Assembly (NCBI GenBank): GCA_948567375.1
Contig: OX419756.1
Coordinates: 4,531,001 to 4,595,000 of the forward strand
Reading direction: 5' to 3'
DNA from: Lunularia cruciata
Lineage: Eukaryota > Streptophyta > Marchantiopsida > Lunulariales > Lunulariaceae
Length of the DNA: 64,000 bases
Every line of letters begins with the position of its first letter. Position 1 is the stretch's first letter. A program made the translations under genes and the position numbers. Below are positions 34,105-44,499 of this stretch, piece after piece. The notes below the pieces were generated by a model. The model was not told where the DNA came from. It was given only the letters and a program-made list of their open reading frames with translations, and searched no databases.

Positions 34105-34265
34105 CCATGGAAAGACCCCATCAAGCCATACAAGGGTGAGACAAAATAGGTAAAATGGGGCTAAGCCCCAATAGAGTTGATATGAGTAATCTGCACTATT
34201 GTACCTAAGATATCCAAGCCATGCAAGACATACAATCTACAAACAATAGAGGCATCCATAGAGGC
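34105..34265. repeat. Dispersed repeat R, copy at W/X junction, right arm
   Basis: Mirror of 10870-11010: gccatacaagggtgagac, gggctaagccccaatag, tatccaagccatgcaagac. Confidence 0.65.
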
Positions 34266-34270
34266 ATCAC

Positions 34271-34872
34271 CGTAAATACCAATACTTAGAAATATTATCT
34301 AAAGATGAAAATAGGCTTGATAACATCTAAAAAGATGTTGTGTATGATTGGCTAGGTAGATCAGATTGAGATTTCACCAAAAGAGTACTTCTACTAATAG
34401 GGCATAAGTAGAAAATAGCCTAAAAACTTCAAAGTCAATTTTGGAGACCTAAACAAATGAATTAGGCCTCAAAAATAAGAAGAATCATTTTCCTTTGGGA
34501 TCAAATACTTGCCTTCTTCCCCCATCCCATGGTTCATCTCTTCAAGAGCTTTCTAATGGTACATCACTTATGTGTTTTGAACTTCTTACAAGAAGATTCT
34601 ATAAAGATTCTCTTTGATAAAACTTATTTGATCAACTAGATAGGACAAGGACCAACATGTCACCCATCCAAATAACTAATCTAAGGGTGGAGCTCATTGA
34701 TACATCACCAATCCATGTATTTGATCCAAGGATGGAGCTTCCTTTGGAGGATTCTCTTTGCTATATAATAAAGAGAATGTGCTCCTTTGGGACCTTGAAG
34801 TATTGAGTGTGAACCTTGTGTTTTCTCTCTTGTATCTCTCTTGGAGGATTCTCTTGTCTTTAGAGTATTACA
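34271..34872 (+). repeat. 5' LTR of element X (right copy)
   Basis: 602 bp ending gtattaca, followed by a worn primer site, tagtatcatagcagg. The left end reads cgtaaatacc, having lost TG. Mirror of 10246-10863. Confidence 0.8.
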
Positions 34873-35234
34873 ATAGTATCATAGCAGGTGTTTTAATCCA
34901 AGAGAGTGGATCACCCCTCTTGGAAGAACATGGGCTATTAAAATTGAGTAATTTTGAGGAGAGAAAAGTAATGCAATTATTAGACTTGGGGGTGTCTTAG
35001 AGAGAGGATGGGATGGAGATGCCTTGAGGATAATTTCTTGACCTAAGCTCTATATACTTGAATCTATATACTAAGATTATGTATATCTAGTGTGAGAAAA
35101 TGAGAGTATCTCTCATTTGTCATTTTGGAGTAGAATTTATGGATAGAGTGATGAATTCACCAAACCCAGTGCTTCTACTTATGATGTATACAACAAAGAG
35201 TGGAATTTGATAATCTTTAATTTTCTATGATGTT

Positions 35235-35424
35235 ATGGATCTAAATGTACCAAATTCTCACCCTTTCAATGAGTAAGTAGAAATCTATTATATGATTAGA
35301 CCAAAAGTGATGTTTAGGGATTTTGTAGTCCGTAATTCTGGTGAGGAATATTATCAACAAGTGATAGTCTTTGAGACACCAATAATTCATGCTCCCTCCC
35401 AAGTGATCATATTAACCCTCTATT
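35235..35424 (+). pseudogene. Small pre-gag ORF of X (right copy)
   Basis: MDLNVPNSHPFNE, then a stop where the left copy has a sense codon, and VEIYYMIRPKVMFRDFVV continuing in the same frame to QQVIVFETP. Same family as 9697-9879. Confidence 0.5.
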
Positions 35425-35459
35425 GAAGTAGGAAGTAGCAATTGAACATTGGTCATGTG

Positions 35460-37146
35460 TAGGAATCATGGATCCGCAATTGTAGGTGTTGATGTAAGGA
35501 ATGAAAGAGATGTTGAATGAGTTTTGGGAGATAAAGATGACCATGGAGAAATTGAAAAATCAAGTATATATTGTCAAGAACGATCAAGTAATGCAAGAAG
35601 GAGAACCATCTCAACAACAAACACCAATGATTAAAGTACCTAGAGAGTTACTCATGCTGATGACATCGATCCCAATCAACAACAAAGCTACATCGTTACT
35701 ATAAATGAAAAAGATGTGCAACATCAAGCTGTATTGTAACACCCATTTGTGCATGCATGTGGTATTGTGATATTTAGCTTGGTATTACAAGTATTTAAGA
35801 GATATTATTTATATAGAGATAAAGGATAGTTCTATATTAGTCATGGTTAGCTAAAGTTAGTCATAGCTAAGATAGAGGGGACCTTACTTTAGAGGAAGTA
35901 GAAAAGATGAGCACCACTATTTTGGATTTTAGTGTGTTGACTTGGTATTATTCCTAGGTGTTTGGCTTTGAGGAAAGACTTGAGAACTCTTGGGCCCGCA
36001 AGTCTTTTTGTTTTGGATTCTTCTTTGGTCCAAAGATAGCCCATGTGAAGGAATCCTTGACTTAGTGGTTGGGTCAAGATAAGACCACATGCTTAGGGGA
36101 ATATGCCCATGTGAATGAATATTCTTTTCTACTTTTTGACTTTACTTGACTTTTAGTCTAGTAACTTGAGTTACTACGGTAATTAGTAACTTTGGTACGT
36201 AACTATTTCACAAGTATATAAACAAGGGGTGAGGAAGTACTCATCATCCTTTCATTTGCAACTATCCCTCTCTCATTGAGTTCTCTAGTGAGCAATGTCT
36301 TGAGTCTTGGAGTGTTAGCCTTGGAGGAGTATGATGGAGTTCGGGTTCCTTGCCTTCTTAGTCCATGGTGCGCTACCATAATAACCATCAAAGGTTCATC
36401 CTGAGTGAGAGACAGGCCGGCTCACAGTACAAGAGATAGTGTTTGATGTGAGTAATGGGAATTGGATTTCAAGAATGAATCTATACTTTTGATTGTTCAC
36501 AATTGAAATCATTGATTATTCTATAGCCTTGTTTGCGTGTGAGTACTTGACCAATAAAGCACTCACATGATATGATGCTTGGGAATGATCATTGTTGGTA
36601 GAAGAAAGAGAGGTTACTTGGATAGACATGCAAAAGGGCTGCTCAAGAATTTCCAATTTGTGGATTGTGTGCAAATGGCCCAAACCAAACTTTGGGGGTT
36701 TGAAGTAGAAGAATAACATTCAAGAGTATGTGGAGGTATTTCTGGATCTACATGTTACGATATGAGTCCAACCAAAGCTCTTGATGATTTCAAAAGGAGA
36801 TTAAAAGAGTGAATTCACCAAGAGGTAATGGTACAACATCCTCACACTATTTTTGAAGCCATTGCTTGTGCTCAAAGAATAGCAATGGTGCTTGAAGGAG
36901 GTGAAGCAATAACATTGATGCAAAACTATTGGGCTGAGACACACCATTTTGGTGGACCAGTTCTTATGGAATTAGGCAACATTTGGTTCCAAGACCAAGG
37001 AGCACGACCCCTCCAAGGAAAATGAGTACATGTCAAAGAAAGGAGAGGAGTCCCACGGGGAGAAGGGGCTCAAGCAGAACAATGATGCTATGAGAATTGT
37101 GGCCAAATTGGGCCATAACCATCAATTATTATGCTTGTCATCTTAG
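35460..37146 (+). pseudogene. Element X (right copy): gag, split by a solo LTR
   Basis: Gag remnant with TMEKLKNQVYIVKNDQVMQE near 35540, interrupted by a solo LTR (35735-36426), then continuing to a Cys-containing stretch near 37090. At about 37146 it jumps directly to RT; the protease region (about 0.7 kb in the left copy) is missing. Confidence 0.75.
35735..36426 (+). mobile_element. Solo LTR, family LTR-B, in X gag
   Basis: 692 bp with clean TG..CA ends (tgtaacaccc...ggctcaca). It is absent from the equivalent left-arm site (about 9290), so it inserted after the duplication. Flanking bases (tgtat and gtaca) are only a weak target duplication. Confidence 0.85.
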
Positions 37147-38020
37147 AGGCACTGCATTATAAGGCCTTATATCAACTATCACCTCATGAGTTAGAGGATT
37201 GTAAGGCTCAAATTGAGGATATGTTACAAAAGGGGTTATCCAACCCAATGTATCACCATATGGGACTCCTATATTATTTGTGAAGAAGAAGGACTGAATA
37301 ATACGCATGTGCATTGACTATGGGGGATTGAATCAAAAAATGGTGAAGAACAAATACCCATTACCTTCCATGGATGACTTTTCTTATCAACTCAATGAGG
37401 CAAGGCACTTCACCAACTTGATTTTTAGAGCAATTATAACCAAATCAACATTGTGGAGGAAGATATACACAAAATGGCCTTTCAAACAAGGTATGGTCAC
37501 TTTGAGTACTTGGTGATTCCATTTGGCCTCACCAACCCTCTAGCTGCTTTCATGAGTTTGATGAATGATATATTTCATCTATACTTGGACAAATCTGTTA
37601 TCATTTTAGTCAATGACATCTTAGTCTACAATAGGACAATAGCACAAGCAACATTTGTGAGAGGTCTTCTAAATTCTATGACAGAATTAATTGTATACCA
37701 AAATCTCAAAGTGTCAATTTGGTAAATCTGAAGTAGACTATTAAGGGCATAGAGTAAGTGCATAAGGTATCCAAGTGCTAATAGATAAAATAGATGTCAT
37801 TCAAAAATAGAGTGCTCCAGAAGATCAAACTCAACTCAAGAGTTTCTTAGGATTGATGAGGTTTTATTGTTGAGTTGTCAAGGACTTCTCCAAGATTGCA
37901 CTACCTCTAATAACACTATTGGGCAAGGGGAAAAAGTGGATGTGAGGAACCACACAAGAATTGGCCTTTTAAGAATTGAAAGATGCATTATTACATGTAC
38001 TAATCTTGAAAAGGTATCCC
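37147..38020 (+). pseudogene. Element X (right copy): reverse transcriptase
   Basis: YQLSPHELEDCKAQIEDMLQ, RMCIDYGGLNQKMVKNKYPL, then the palm with [16 protein letters not shown] (about 37490) and VIILVNDILVYN, where the catalytic DD is N-D. Stops and frameshifts throughout. The first 440 bases pair with 1-580. Confidence 0.85.
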
Positions 38021-38836
38021 AAAATGTCCAATCAAGATGGCTCTAGATGGATCAAGCATAGCAATAGGAGCAAATCTTAGAACAAGAGTGGCAAGATGGA
38101 TGGCACCCAATTGCATACTTCTCTCATAAGTTGTTACTGGCAAAATGCAACTCTCACACCACCAAATGAGAAGAGCTGGCCATTGTCCTTGCAACCAAGC
38201 ATTAGAAGCACTATCTTGGCAAGAAGGTATTTGTGGTAGAGATAGACCATAAAGATGTGATTGACTTGCAACTAGCTCAATTGTACTTAGATGCAATTTT
38301 CTCTCACCATGGCATGTCTCGAGTGATCATCACAAATAGAGGCACTCAATTCACTAGTTTGTTTTGGAGAACACTCTTTGGTTTCATCAAAACCAAATTA
38401 GCCATGTCCATAGCTTACCATTCACAAATCAGTGGACAAACAAAGAGGGAAAATTGCACTATTGAAGACATGTTTTGGAGCTTTACCTTAGATGATCAAG
38501 AGAGGTGGGACACCTTACTCCCATTGGTGGAAATTGCTTACAACAATTTAGTGAATGCCTCCACACAGATCACACCATTCTTCCTTATATATAAAGAGCA
38601 TCCTTTCATACCTTTGAGTTTGATGAAGGTCCATCTGGTGGCTACTAAGGTTGATGTTGTCAATACTTTTGCTTCTAGAATCCAACAGGGTGTGGTGAAT
38701 GCCAAGCATAGGTTATAGATTACCCAAAATTGATAGAAGTAGTATGTAGATGCACATTGCCAACACATGGGGTTTAATATTGAAGATCAAGTCTGGTTGT
38801 CAACCACCAATCTCATGTTAGTTGGCCCTCGTAAGC
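38021..38836 (+). pseudogene. Element X (right copy): RNase H fused by deletion to integrase core
   Basis: The RNase H motif VEIDHK (about 38240-38260) runs straight into VIDLQLAQLYLDAIFSHHG of the integrase core, in frame. The rest of RNase H and the zinc-binding domain are deleted. The core has NRGTQFTSLFWRTLFG and AYHSQISGQTKRENCT. The fused frame 38233-38718 is 161 codons long. It ends at 38836 against an unrelated element. Confidence 0.85.
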
Positions 38837-38837
38837 C

Positions 38838-39243
38838 GATCATGTAAGCTTGTCGGACTCCATCAACCACTTTAGTGGTTGATGATGAATGATGAGAGTA
38901 AAAGGGCTACCAAATAGGTAACATCAGAAATGTGCTACTACCCATAATGTTGCCAAGCACTCTCTTTCATATGAACTATACTTTACCTCCATTAAATTGT
39001 TGGAGCGACTAGCATAGGCCACCATAAACTCCTTCCCCTCATCATCATGTTGGGTGAGCATTGCTCCAAGCCCCAACATACTCCAATCAGTGTGAACGTG
39101 AAATGGTCATCCTCTGATCAATCTCCTCAAAATAGGAGTAGATGTCAATCTCTCCTTGACCTCTACAAAAGCTCTCTCCTATTCATCTCCCCAACACCAC
39201 TCTTGTGTAAGCTTGGTCAGCTTTGTCAAGGCCATGGCAATGG
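38838..39243 (-). pseudogene. RNase H fragment of a third Ty3 family (V)
   Basis: Minus strand: ERAFVEVKERLTSTPIL, then HTDWSMLGLGAMLTQ and EFMVAYASRSNNLMEVKY, ERECLATLWVVAHF and HHQPLKWLM. This fits a Ty3 RNase H of a family different from X and Z. Single internal stops. It abuts X at 38836 and Z gag at 39244, so it is a filler fragment at a rearrangement junction. Confidence 0.8.
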
Positions 39244-39750
39244 CACTAAATCCTCTAATATCCAAATAACATTCATAATCCATTACAAAATTCTCCACTC
39301 TACCCGAGAGATTCTTACCTTTAAATACCTTGGGTTTTAGAAATTGGATTTGGTCTTCTCCATCTTGAACTGGTGCTCTCTCTATGTGCTCTTGTTGTTG
39401 ATGGTCTTGTTCATCCAACAATCAAGTAAGATGCTCAATTTGTTGTTGCATAACAATGATAACCTTGGGCATTGCCACCATGACTACTACTCTATCACAC
39501 TATTCCCAATTTATCTAATTTATTAAAGCATAGATGCAACACATCCATTGTTCTTCATAAGTTACAACCAAAAGTACCAAGGGTTCCTCGAACAAAATGA
39601 TTGTATTAGAAAATTCTGCCCAAACTGTGAGGTGATGAAATGTGTGATATGATGCTTGAGTAACACCTAAACAAAAAAATCCCAATGATTTGGTGGAAAT
39701 GGATTTGGTGGTCCTAAATTCTATCCATCCCATTCTTGCTTTGATAACAA
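39244..39750 (-). pseudogene. Z2: start of Z-family gag and pre-gag ORF
   Basis: The minus strand carries the pre-gag ORF (39515-39763, frameshifted) and gag start LLDEQDHQQQEHIERAPV, KPKVFKGKNLSGRVENFVMD. Gag is cut at 39244 and fused in frame to the V fragment, giving an 80-codon chimeric frame at 39179-39421. Confidence 0.8.
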
Positions 39751-40180
39751 TGTAAAAGACCAAGACCGAGGAGAGAAAAAGGAGAATGGAAAATCTTATT
39801 GGGACACTTGAGAGTGTGAGAAACTACAAATGTTTACCATGAGCTTTGGCTTTGGTTTATAGGGAGCACACAAGGCTCTTGAGAAGATTATAAAAAAGAT
39901 TCCTTCTAGAAGCCACCTACTTAGCATGCAAGCTAAGCTAGTTAGAAGTTTCTAGAAACTTCCTTCTAAAAGCTACCTACTTGGAGTGGAAGCTAAGCTA
40001 GTTGGGAAGCTTCATAAGAAGCTTCCTCCTAGAAGTTATCACTTGGCATGCACGTTATCTAATACTTGGGAGAGTAACAATTAGATTCCTAGATACTTCT
40101 AGAATATTCTAAGCTAATTTGGCACATTTGCTACTTTGTTAGCCTTGACTAACTTTGTCACTAAACTGCATATTGTTACA
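39751..40180 (-). repeat. Z2 5' LTR
   Basis: 430 bp, tgtaaaagac...ttgttaca. The heat-shock-like core cttctagaatattct is at about 40095-40110. The primer site, minus strand ttgttatcaaagcaag, adjoins. Confidence 0.85.
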
Positions 40181-40449
40181 AGTAAGGTACCATTGGAAAG
40201 CTCTTGATGAGACAAAAAATGTAGAGTAGGTGGGCCGTTACTTTATTTTCAGAGTCTAATTCATCCATTTAGACCTCAAAAATTGGCTCTAAAGTTTTCA
40301 AGGTGTTTTCTACTCCTGCTTTATTAGTGGAAAGTCTCTTTTGGTGATACCTCTATTTGATCTGCTTAGTCCAACATATGTAACATCTTTCCATATGTTA
40401 ACAAGCCAATTTTCATTGCTAGATAATATGTATAGCTACTAGTATTACA
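40181..40449 (-). repeat. X-family LTR, partial
   Basis: Half of an X-type LTR, from agtaaggtaccattgg to tactagtattaca. The same half abuts Z LTRs at 43162-43432 and 50418-50689 with the same junction, which marks these as copies of one event. Confidence 0.75.
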
Positions 40450-40673
40450 TGCATGGGCCATAGTGGTCCTTGGTTTAGTGGATAGGTTCTTAAATGAAGT
40501 GCACCTTTCTTTTATTAGGACCTATCATGATAGTGGACTTAGGTACTTATGCCTTTCAATCATATCTTTGATTTGCTCCTGACGTATGCCAGGCCTTGCA
40601 TGCACATCATTCCCCAAGTTTATTGACTTGTGATATCAAGCCATGAAAGAGTGCATCATCAATTGCTAACTTT
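40450..40673. repeat. Repeat U upstream of IscA fragment
   Basis: About 220 bp containing gggccatagtggtccttgg, repeated at 42938-43161 (inverted) and 50690-50910. No gene seen. Confidence 0.7.
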
Positions 40674-41491
40674 ATGGAAGCAATGTGGAGGAGAGCAGTG
40701 CTGCAAAAGCTTGCACAAAATTCACATCAATTCATAGAAGCAAGGTTAATGAAGAGTAGTGCTTGGGAACTTCTAGGAATTAGGGAGTGGACTAGTTATG
40801 GGACTGATGTAGCAGAATCAATCTTGCAAATAAGTAGGGAAAACTTTGTAGATGTAAGATTCTGCAAATAAGCAAGGCAAACTTTGTAGATGTAAGATGC
40901 GAGTTTCAAGCTAATTGTTCTAGTATTCTGCCAAGATTCTCAACAACTAGATGGCATGAGTGCCCAAATCAGGAATTCAATAGAAGGCCAAGGTGGTCCC
41001 AACTATCCATGTCCACAACAACTATTGAGGTTTTTTAGTCTTCAAATGAAGGGATCATCGTCAATGAAAGTTGTATCAAGGTAGTTCACTCTTACTTCTG
41101 GAATGTACGTCCATATGCTTAACAGTTTGTGATCAAGGACCAGAGGATGGTTAGAGTTAGCATATTCATCTTATAGCCTTGATATCAGTCAAGGCTCAAA
41201 GATGAAATGTGCTCTTTGAGTTGGTAATTTAAAGCGTAAAATCCTAAACCCAGGACAGTTAAATATGGTTTCTTACTAAACCTTCTTCTTGCTGAATTTA
41301 CTTTGCACTATTTTTGAAATCTTGTACTGTCTTGTCATGGCTTGGTTATGTTTGTAGAGAGATATTCAGTAAGATGAAGGACCAGAAGGACCAGAAGGAC
41401 ATCAAAAAATGCTCCAATTAAGTGTTGATGGTGGGAGTTGTTCAGGTTTCCTATACAATTTCAGTCTTGCTGACAACCTTAAGGAAGACGG
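40674..41491 (+). pseudogene. IscA-like gene fragment, third copy
   Basis: Exon 1 (40674-41080) starts MEAMWRRAVLQKLAQNSHQF and contains a tandem duplication of about 40 bp near 40835-40895; the intron runs 41081-41357; exon 2 (41358-41491) keeps the CSGFLYNFSL signature. Stops and frameshifts throughout. IscA intron 2 sequence continues to about 41554 and then changes abruptly to CSP41b. Confidence 0.7.
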
Positions 41492-41554
41492 GTACTGACA
41501 ATAAGGAGATGAGATTTTTCAGACTTCACTCATCTGGATGTTCTCTACTGTAAG

Positions 41555-42130
41555 GATATTCAACATTGTCTACAATATCAATGGAAGAGAAGGAAAAAAA
41601 GCAAGAGCAATCTTAGATGCTTTACCAGACCTCAACCAATATATCTTCTACTCCTCAGCTGGTGTGTACTTGAAATCTGATCTACTTCCACAAACAGAGA
41701 TTTACTCAGGAGACCCCAAGAGCAAGCACAAGGGTAAATTAGACACAAAAGCACTTCTAGAAAGCATGGGTGTGAAATGAACTTCCATTAGACCAATGTA
41801 CATTTATGGATCCCACAATTATAACCTTATAGAAGAGTGACTCTTCCATCATCTAAAAGCAGACAGACTCATCCCTATTCCCAGTTCAGGACTTCAAATT
41901 ACCTAGCTTGGTCACGTTAAGGATATTGCTATTGCATACATGGAGGTTCTAGGAAGTCAAGGGGTCATCGGTTAAGTTAACAACATCAGCGGATCCAGAT
42001 ATGTTACTTATGATAGTATTGCCAGGACTTATGCCAAGGCTGGTGGAGTCCCCAAACCCAATCTCTTCCAGTAGAAGCCCAAGGAATTAGACTTCAGCAA
42101 GAAGAAGAGTTTTCCCCTCCATGATCAGCT
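41555..42130 (+). pseudogene. CSP41B: CSP41b fragment (chloroplast RNA-binding, SDR-like), intronless pseudogene
   Basis: CSP41b is a nuclear-encoded chloroplast RNA-binding protein of the epimerase/SDR family. About 190 codons read FNIVYNINGREGKKARAIL, ALPDLNQYIFYSSAGVYLKS, DPKSKHKGKLDTKALLES, then SIRPMYIYGSHNYN, LIPIPSSGLQIT, LGHVKDIA, NISGSRYVTYDSIAR and KELDFSKKKSFPLHDQ. At least five in-frame stops replace residues normally Trp, Gln or Tyr (first at 41778-41780). The N-terminal dinucleotide-binding motif and the C-terminus are missing. No intron appears over about 570 bases, consistent with a processed copy. Confidence 0.85.
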
Positions 42131-42146
42131 TTCTTTGGTTTCCTCC

Positions 42147-42310
42147 AGCAGATCATCCTCAAAGGCATTTTGCTGAAGCCCAATATACTTCTTCTTGGTT
42201 TTGATGTACTGACACTAGCACCTGAGGAGGTGGCCAAGAACACCATGTACACTATGCTGCATTCAATCCACGTTGCTGTTCCTGGCATTCACTTCCTTTC
42301 CCTATTTTCC
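42147..42310 (+). pseudogene. Fructose-bisphosphate aldolase (class I) fragment
   Basis: About 50 codons: IILKGILLKPNILLLG, then LAPEEVAKNTMYTML and AVPGIHFLS. This matches the class I aldolase region containing the LLKPN block, whose lysine forms the Schiff base with substrate, up to the FLSGGQS motif (here decayed after FLS). It follows CSP41b in a different frame with about 15 bases between. A glycolysis or Calvin-cycle gene was the source; this piece cannot be functional. Confidence 0.7.
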
Positions 42311-42792
42311 CATCAATCCCCTCCGATCAAAACCAATGGGTGGTGCAAGTCCTCTTTTTCTTTGATTCCTATGGCTCTCCTCACACCAGGTGCTGCCCTT
42401 GATTTCCTTTGATTTCTCTCTAATGTAACCTTAATAGAAAATTACTCTCCTCTCTCTTACTCTCTCTAATACCAATTGTCAAGAATCAGACAATAGTGGC
42501 ACCAACATGCACACATCATGTATATCACTAGCAAATTCATACATTACTCATTACACAAAAGTACATGTTTCATCTCTATGTGAGGCTACATCAACAAGAA
42601 TGCTTCAGAAAATCTTTTATTGACTCCCTAGACTCACCGCCATATGTGTCATACAAGGAAGAGCTCCAACACTCTTCAAGTCAACTCCAACCATGAACTA
42701 ACAAAAGAGCAACTAACCAAGGCATAAGACTCTAGACTTGTATCTATATTCTAGGAAGAATGCCTTTGGGTTTGTATAGAGCTTCCCAGCCA
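42311..42792. other. Palindrome 2 loop, unassigned part
   Basis: After a residual open frame ending at 42412, a pyrimidine-rich stretch (tctcctctctcttactctct, about 42446) and sequence with no recognised gene or repeat. Confidence 0.4.
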
Positions 42793-42937
42793 ACTACCAC
42801 TTTGGTATGGTACCACTAGTCCCCTCCCTAATTCCTAGAAGTTCCCAAGCACTACTCTACTTTAACCCTGCTTCTATGAATTGATGTGAATTTTGTGCAA
42901 GCTTTTGCAACATTGCTCTCCTCCCCATTGCCTCCAT
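42793..42937 (-). pseudogene. IscA-like fragment, start of exon 1 only
   Basis: Minus strand from the ATG at 42937: MEAMGRRAMLQKLAQ-like, then RSSAWELLGIREGTSG. About 48 codons, cut at 42793. Repeat U precedes it as in the third copy. Confidence 0.7.
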
Positions 42938-43432
42938 AAAGTAAGCAATTGATGATCCACTCTTTCATGGCTTCATATCACAAGTCAATAAACTTGGGGA
43001 GTGATGTGCATGCAAGGCCTAGCATAAGTCATGAGCAAAGCAAAGATATGACTGAAAGGAATAAGTACCTAAGTCAACTATCATGATAGGTCCCAATAAA
43101 AGAAAGGTGCCCTTCATTTCATAACCTATCCACTAAACCAAGGACCACTATGGGCCATACATATAATACTAGTAACTATACATATTATCTAGCTGTGAAA
43201 ATTGGCTTGGTAACATATGGAGAGATGTTACATATGATGGACTAAGTAGATCAAATAGAGGTGTCACCAAAAGAGAACTTCCACTAATAAGGCAAGAGTA
43301 GAAAACACCTTGAAAACTTTAGAACCAAATTTTGAGGTCTAAATGGATGAATTAGATTTGAAAATAGAAAAAAGTTCTCCACTCTCCTCTACATTGTTTG
43401 TCTCATCAAGAGCTTTCCAATGGTACTTCACT
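42938..43432 (+). repeat. Repeat U (inverted) and partial X-family LTR
   Basis: 42938-43161 is U reversed; 43162-43432 is the same half X LTR as 40181-40449, reversed. It ends at the Z3 LTR. Confidence 0.75.
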
Positions 43433-43917
43433 TGTAGCAATATGGAATTTAGTGACAAAGTTAGTTAAGGCTAACAAAGTAGCAAATGGGCTAAATTAGC
43501 CTAGAATATTCTAGAAGTATCTAGGGAGCTACTTGGTACCCTCCCAAGTATTAGATAACGTGCATGCCAAGTGATAACTTCTAGAAGGAAGTTTCTTATG
43601 AAGCTTCTTGGCTAGCTTAGCTTGCACCCCAAGTATATAGCTTCTAGAAGCTTCTAGAAACTTCTAACTAGCTTAGCCTTCATTCCAAGTAGGTAGCTTC
43701 TAAAAGGAAACCTCTTGAGAAGCTTTTGAGTTAACTTGGCTTGCACTCCAAGAAAGTGGTTCAAGGAAGCTTCTTGAGAAGCTTCTCAAGAGCCTTGTAT
43801 ACTCCCTATAAATACCAAAGCCAAAGCTCATGGTAGACATTTGGAATTTCTCAGACTCAAGTGTCCCAATGTGATCTTCCATTCTCCTATTTCTCTCCTT
43901 GGTCTTGATTGTTTACA
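43433..43917 (+). repeat. Z3 5' LTR
   Basis: 485 bp, tgtagcaata...gtttaca, with the heat-shock element core gaatattctagaag (about 43505-43518) and many gaagcttc units. The primer site tggtatcaaagcatg follows. Confidence 0.85.
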
Positions 43918-44395
43918 TTGGTATCAAAGCATGAATGGGATGGATGGAATTTATAGACCACCAAATCCATTTTTGCCAAACCATTAGAAATTTTTGTCGG
44001 GGTGTTACCCAAGCATCATATCACACAATTCATCAACTCACGCTTTGGGCAGAACTTAATGCAATCACCTTGTTGGAGGAACCCTTGGTACTTTCAGTTG
44101 TAACTTATGGAGAAAAATAGATGTGTTGCATCTATGTGTTAATAAATTAGATAAATTGAGAGTAGTGTGATAGAGTAGTAATCATGGTGTCAATGCATGA
44201 GGTTATCATTGCTATGCAATAACAAATTGAGCACCTTACTCAATTGTTGGATGAGCAAGCCATCAATGGCAAGAGCATGTAGAGAGAGCACTAGTTCGAG
44301 AAGGAAAAGACCAAATCTGATTTCTAAAACCCAAGTATTTGAAGGCAAGAATCTCTCATGTTAAGTGGAGAATTTTGTATTTGACTATGGATGTT
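43918..44395 (+). pseudogene. Z3: pre-gag ORF and start of gag
   Basis: Frameshifted pre-gag ORF (43935-44120), then gag start TQLLDEQA, RALVREGKDQI, KYLKARISHVKWRILYL-like decayed core, cut at about 44395. Mirror of Z2. Confidence 0.75.
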
Positions 44396-44499
44396 ATTGC
44401 CTGCCAACTAACTGCCTTTGCCTTTGATTTGCTTAAGAACCTCCTTGGTCTACTCCCTATACCCAATCATCTTCAAGAGGTAGGTATTGCAAATTTTAG

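Larger units (their letters stand above)
1..37591. repeat. Giant imperfect inverted repeat (palindrome 1)
   Basis: The left arm (1 to about 23240) matches the reverse complement of the right arm (about 27880 to 37591) in the same order of pieces: X retroelement, R repeat, W retroelement, LTR-B, R repeats, IscA-like fragment, coiled-coil fragment, AT-rich tract. Base 1 pairs with about 37591, so the left arm probably continues outside the window. The loop, about 23240-27880, contains the left MTPSL copy. Three insertions interrupt the symmetry: Y and Z1 on the left, a solo LTR on the right. From 21759 to 22682 the paired coordinates sum to exactly 51114, so no net indel has accumulated there. 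Confidence 0.85.

Noticed and set aside
38850-38900. Hairpin caaccactttagtggttg resembling a Helitron 3' end
   Set aside because: On the minus strand it encodes the HHQPLKWLM motif of a Ty3 RNase H, and there is no CTRR terminus nearby.
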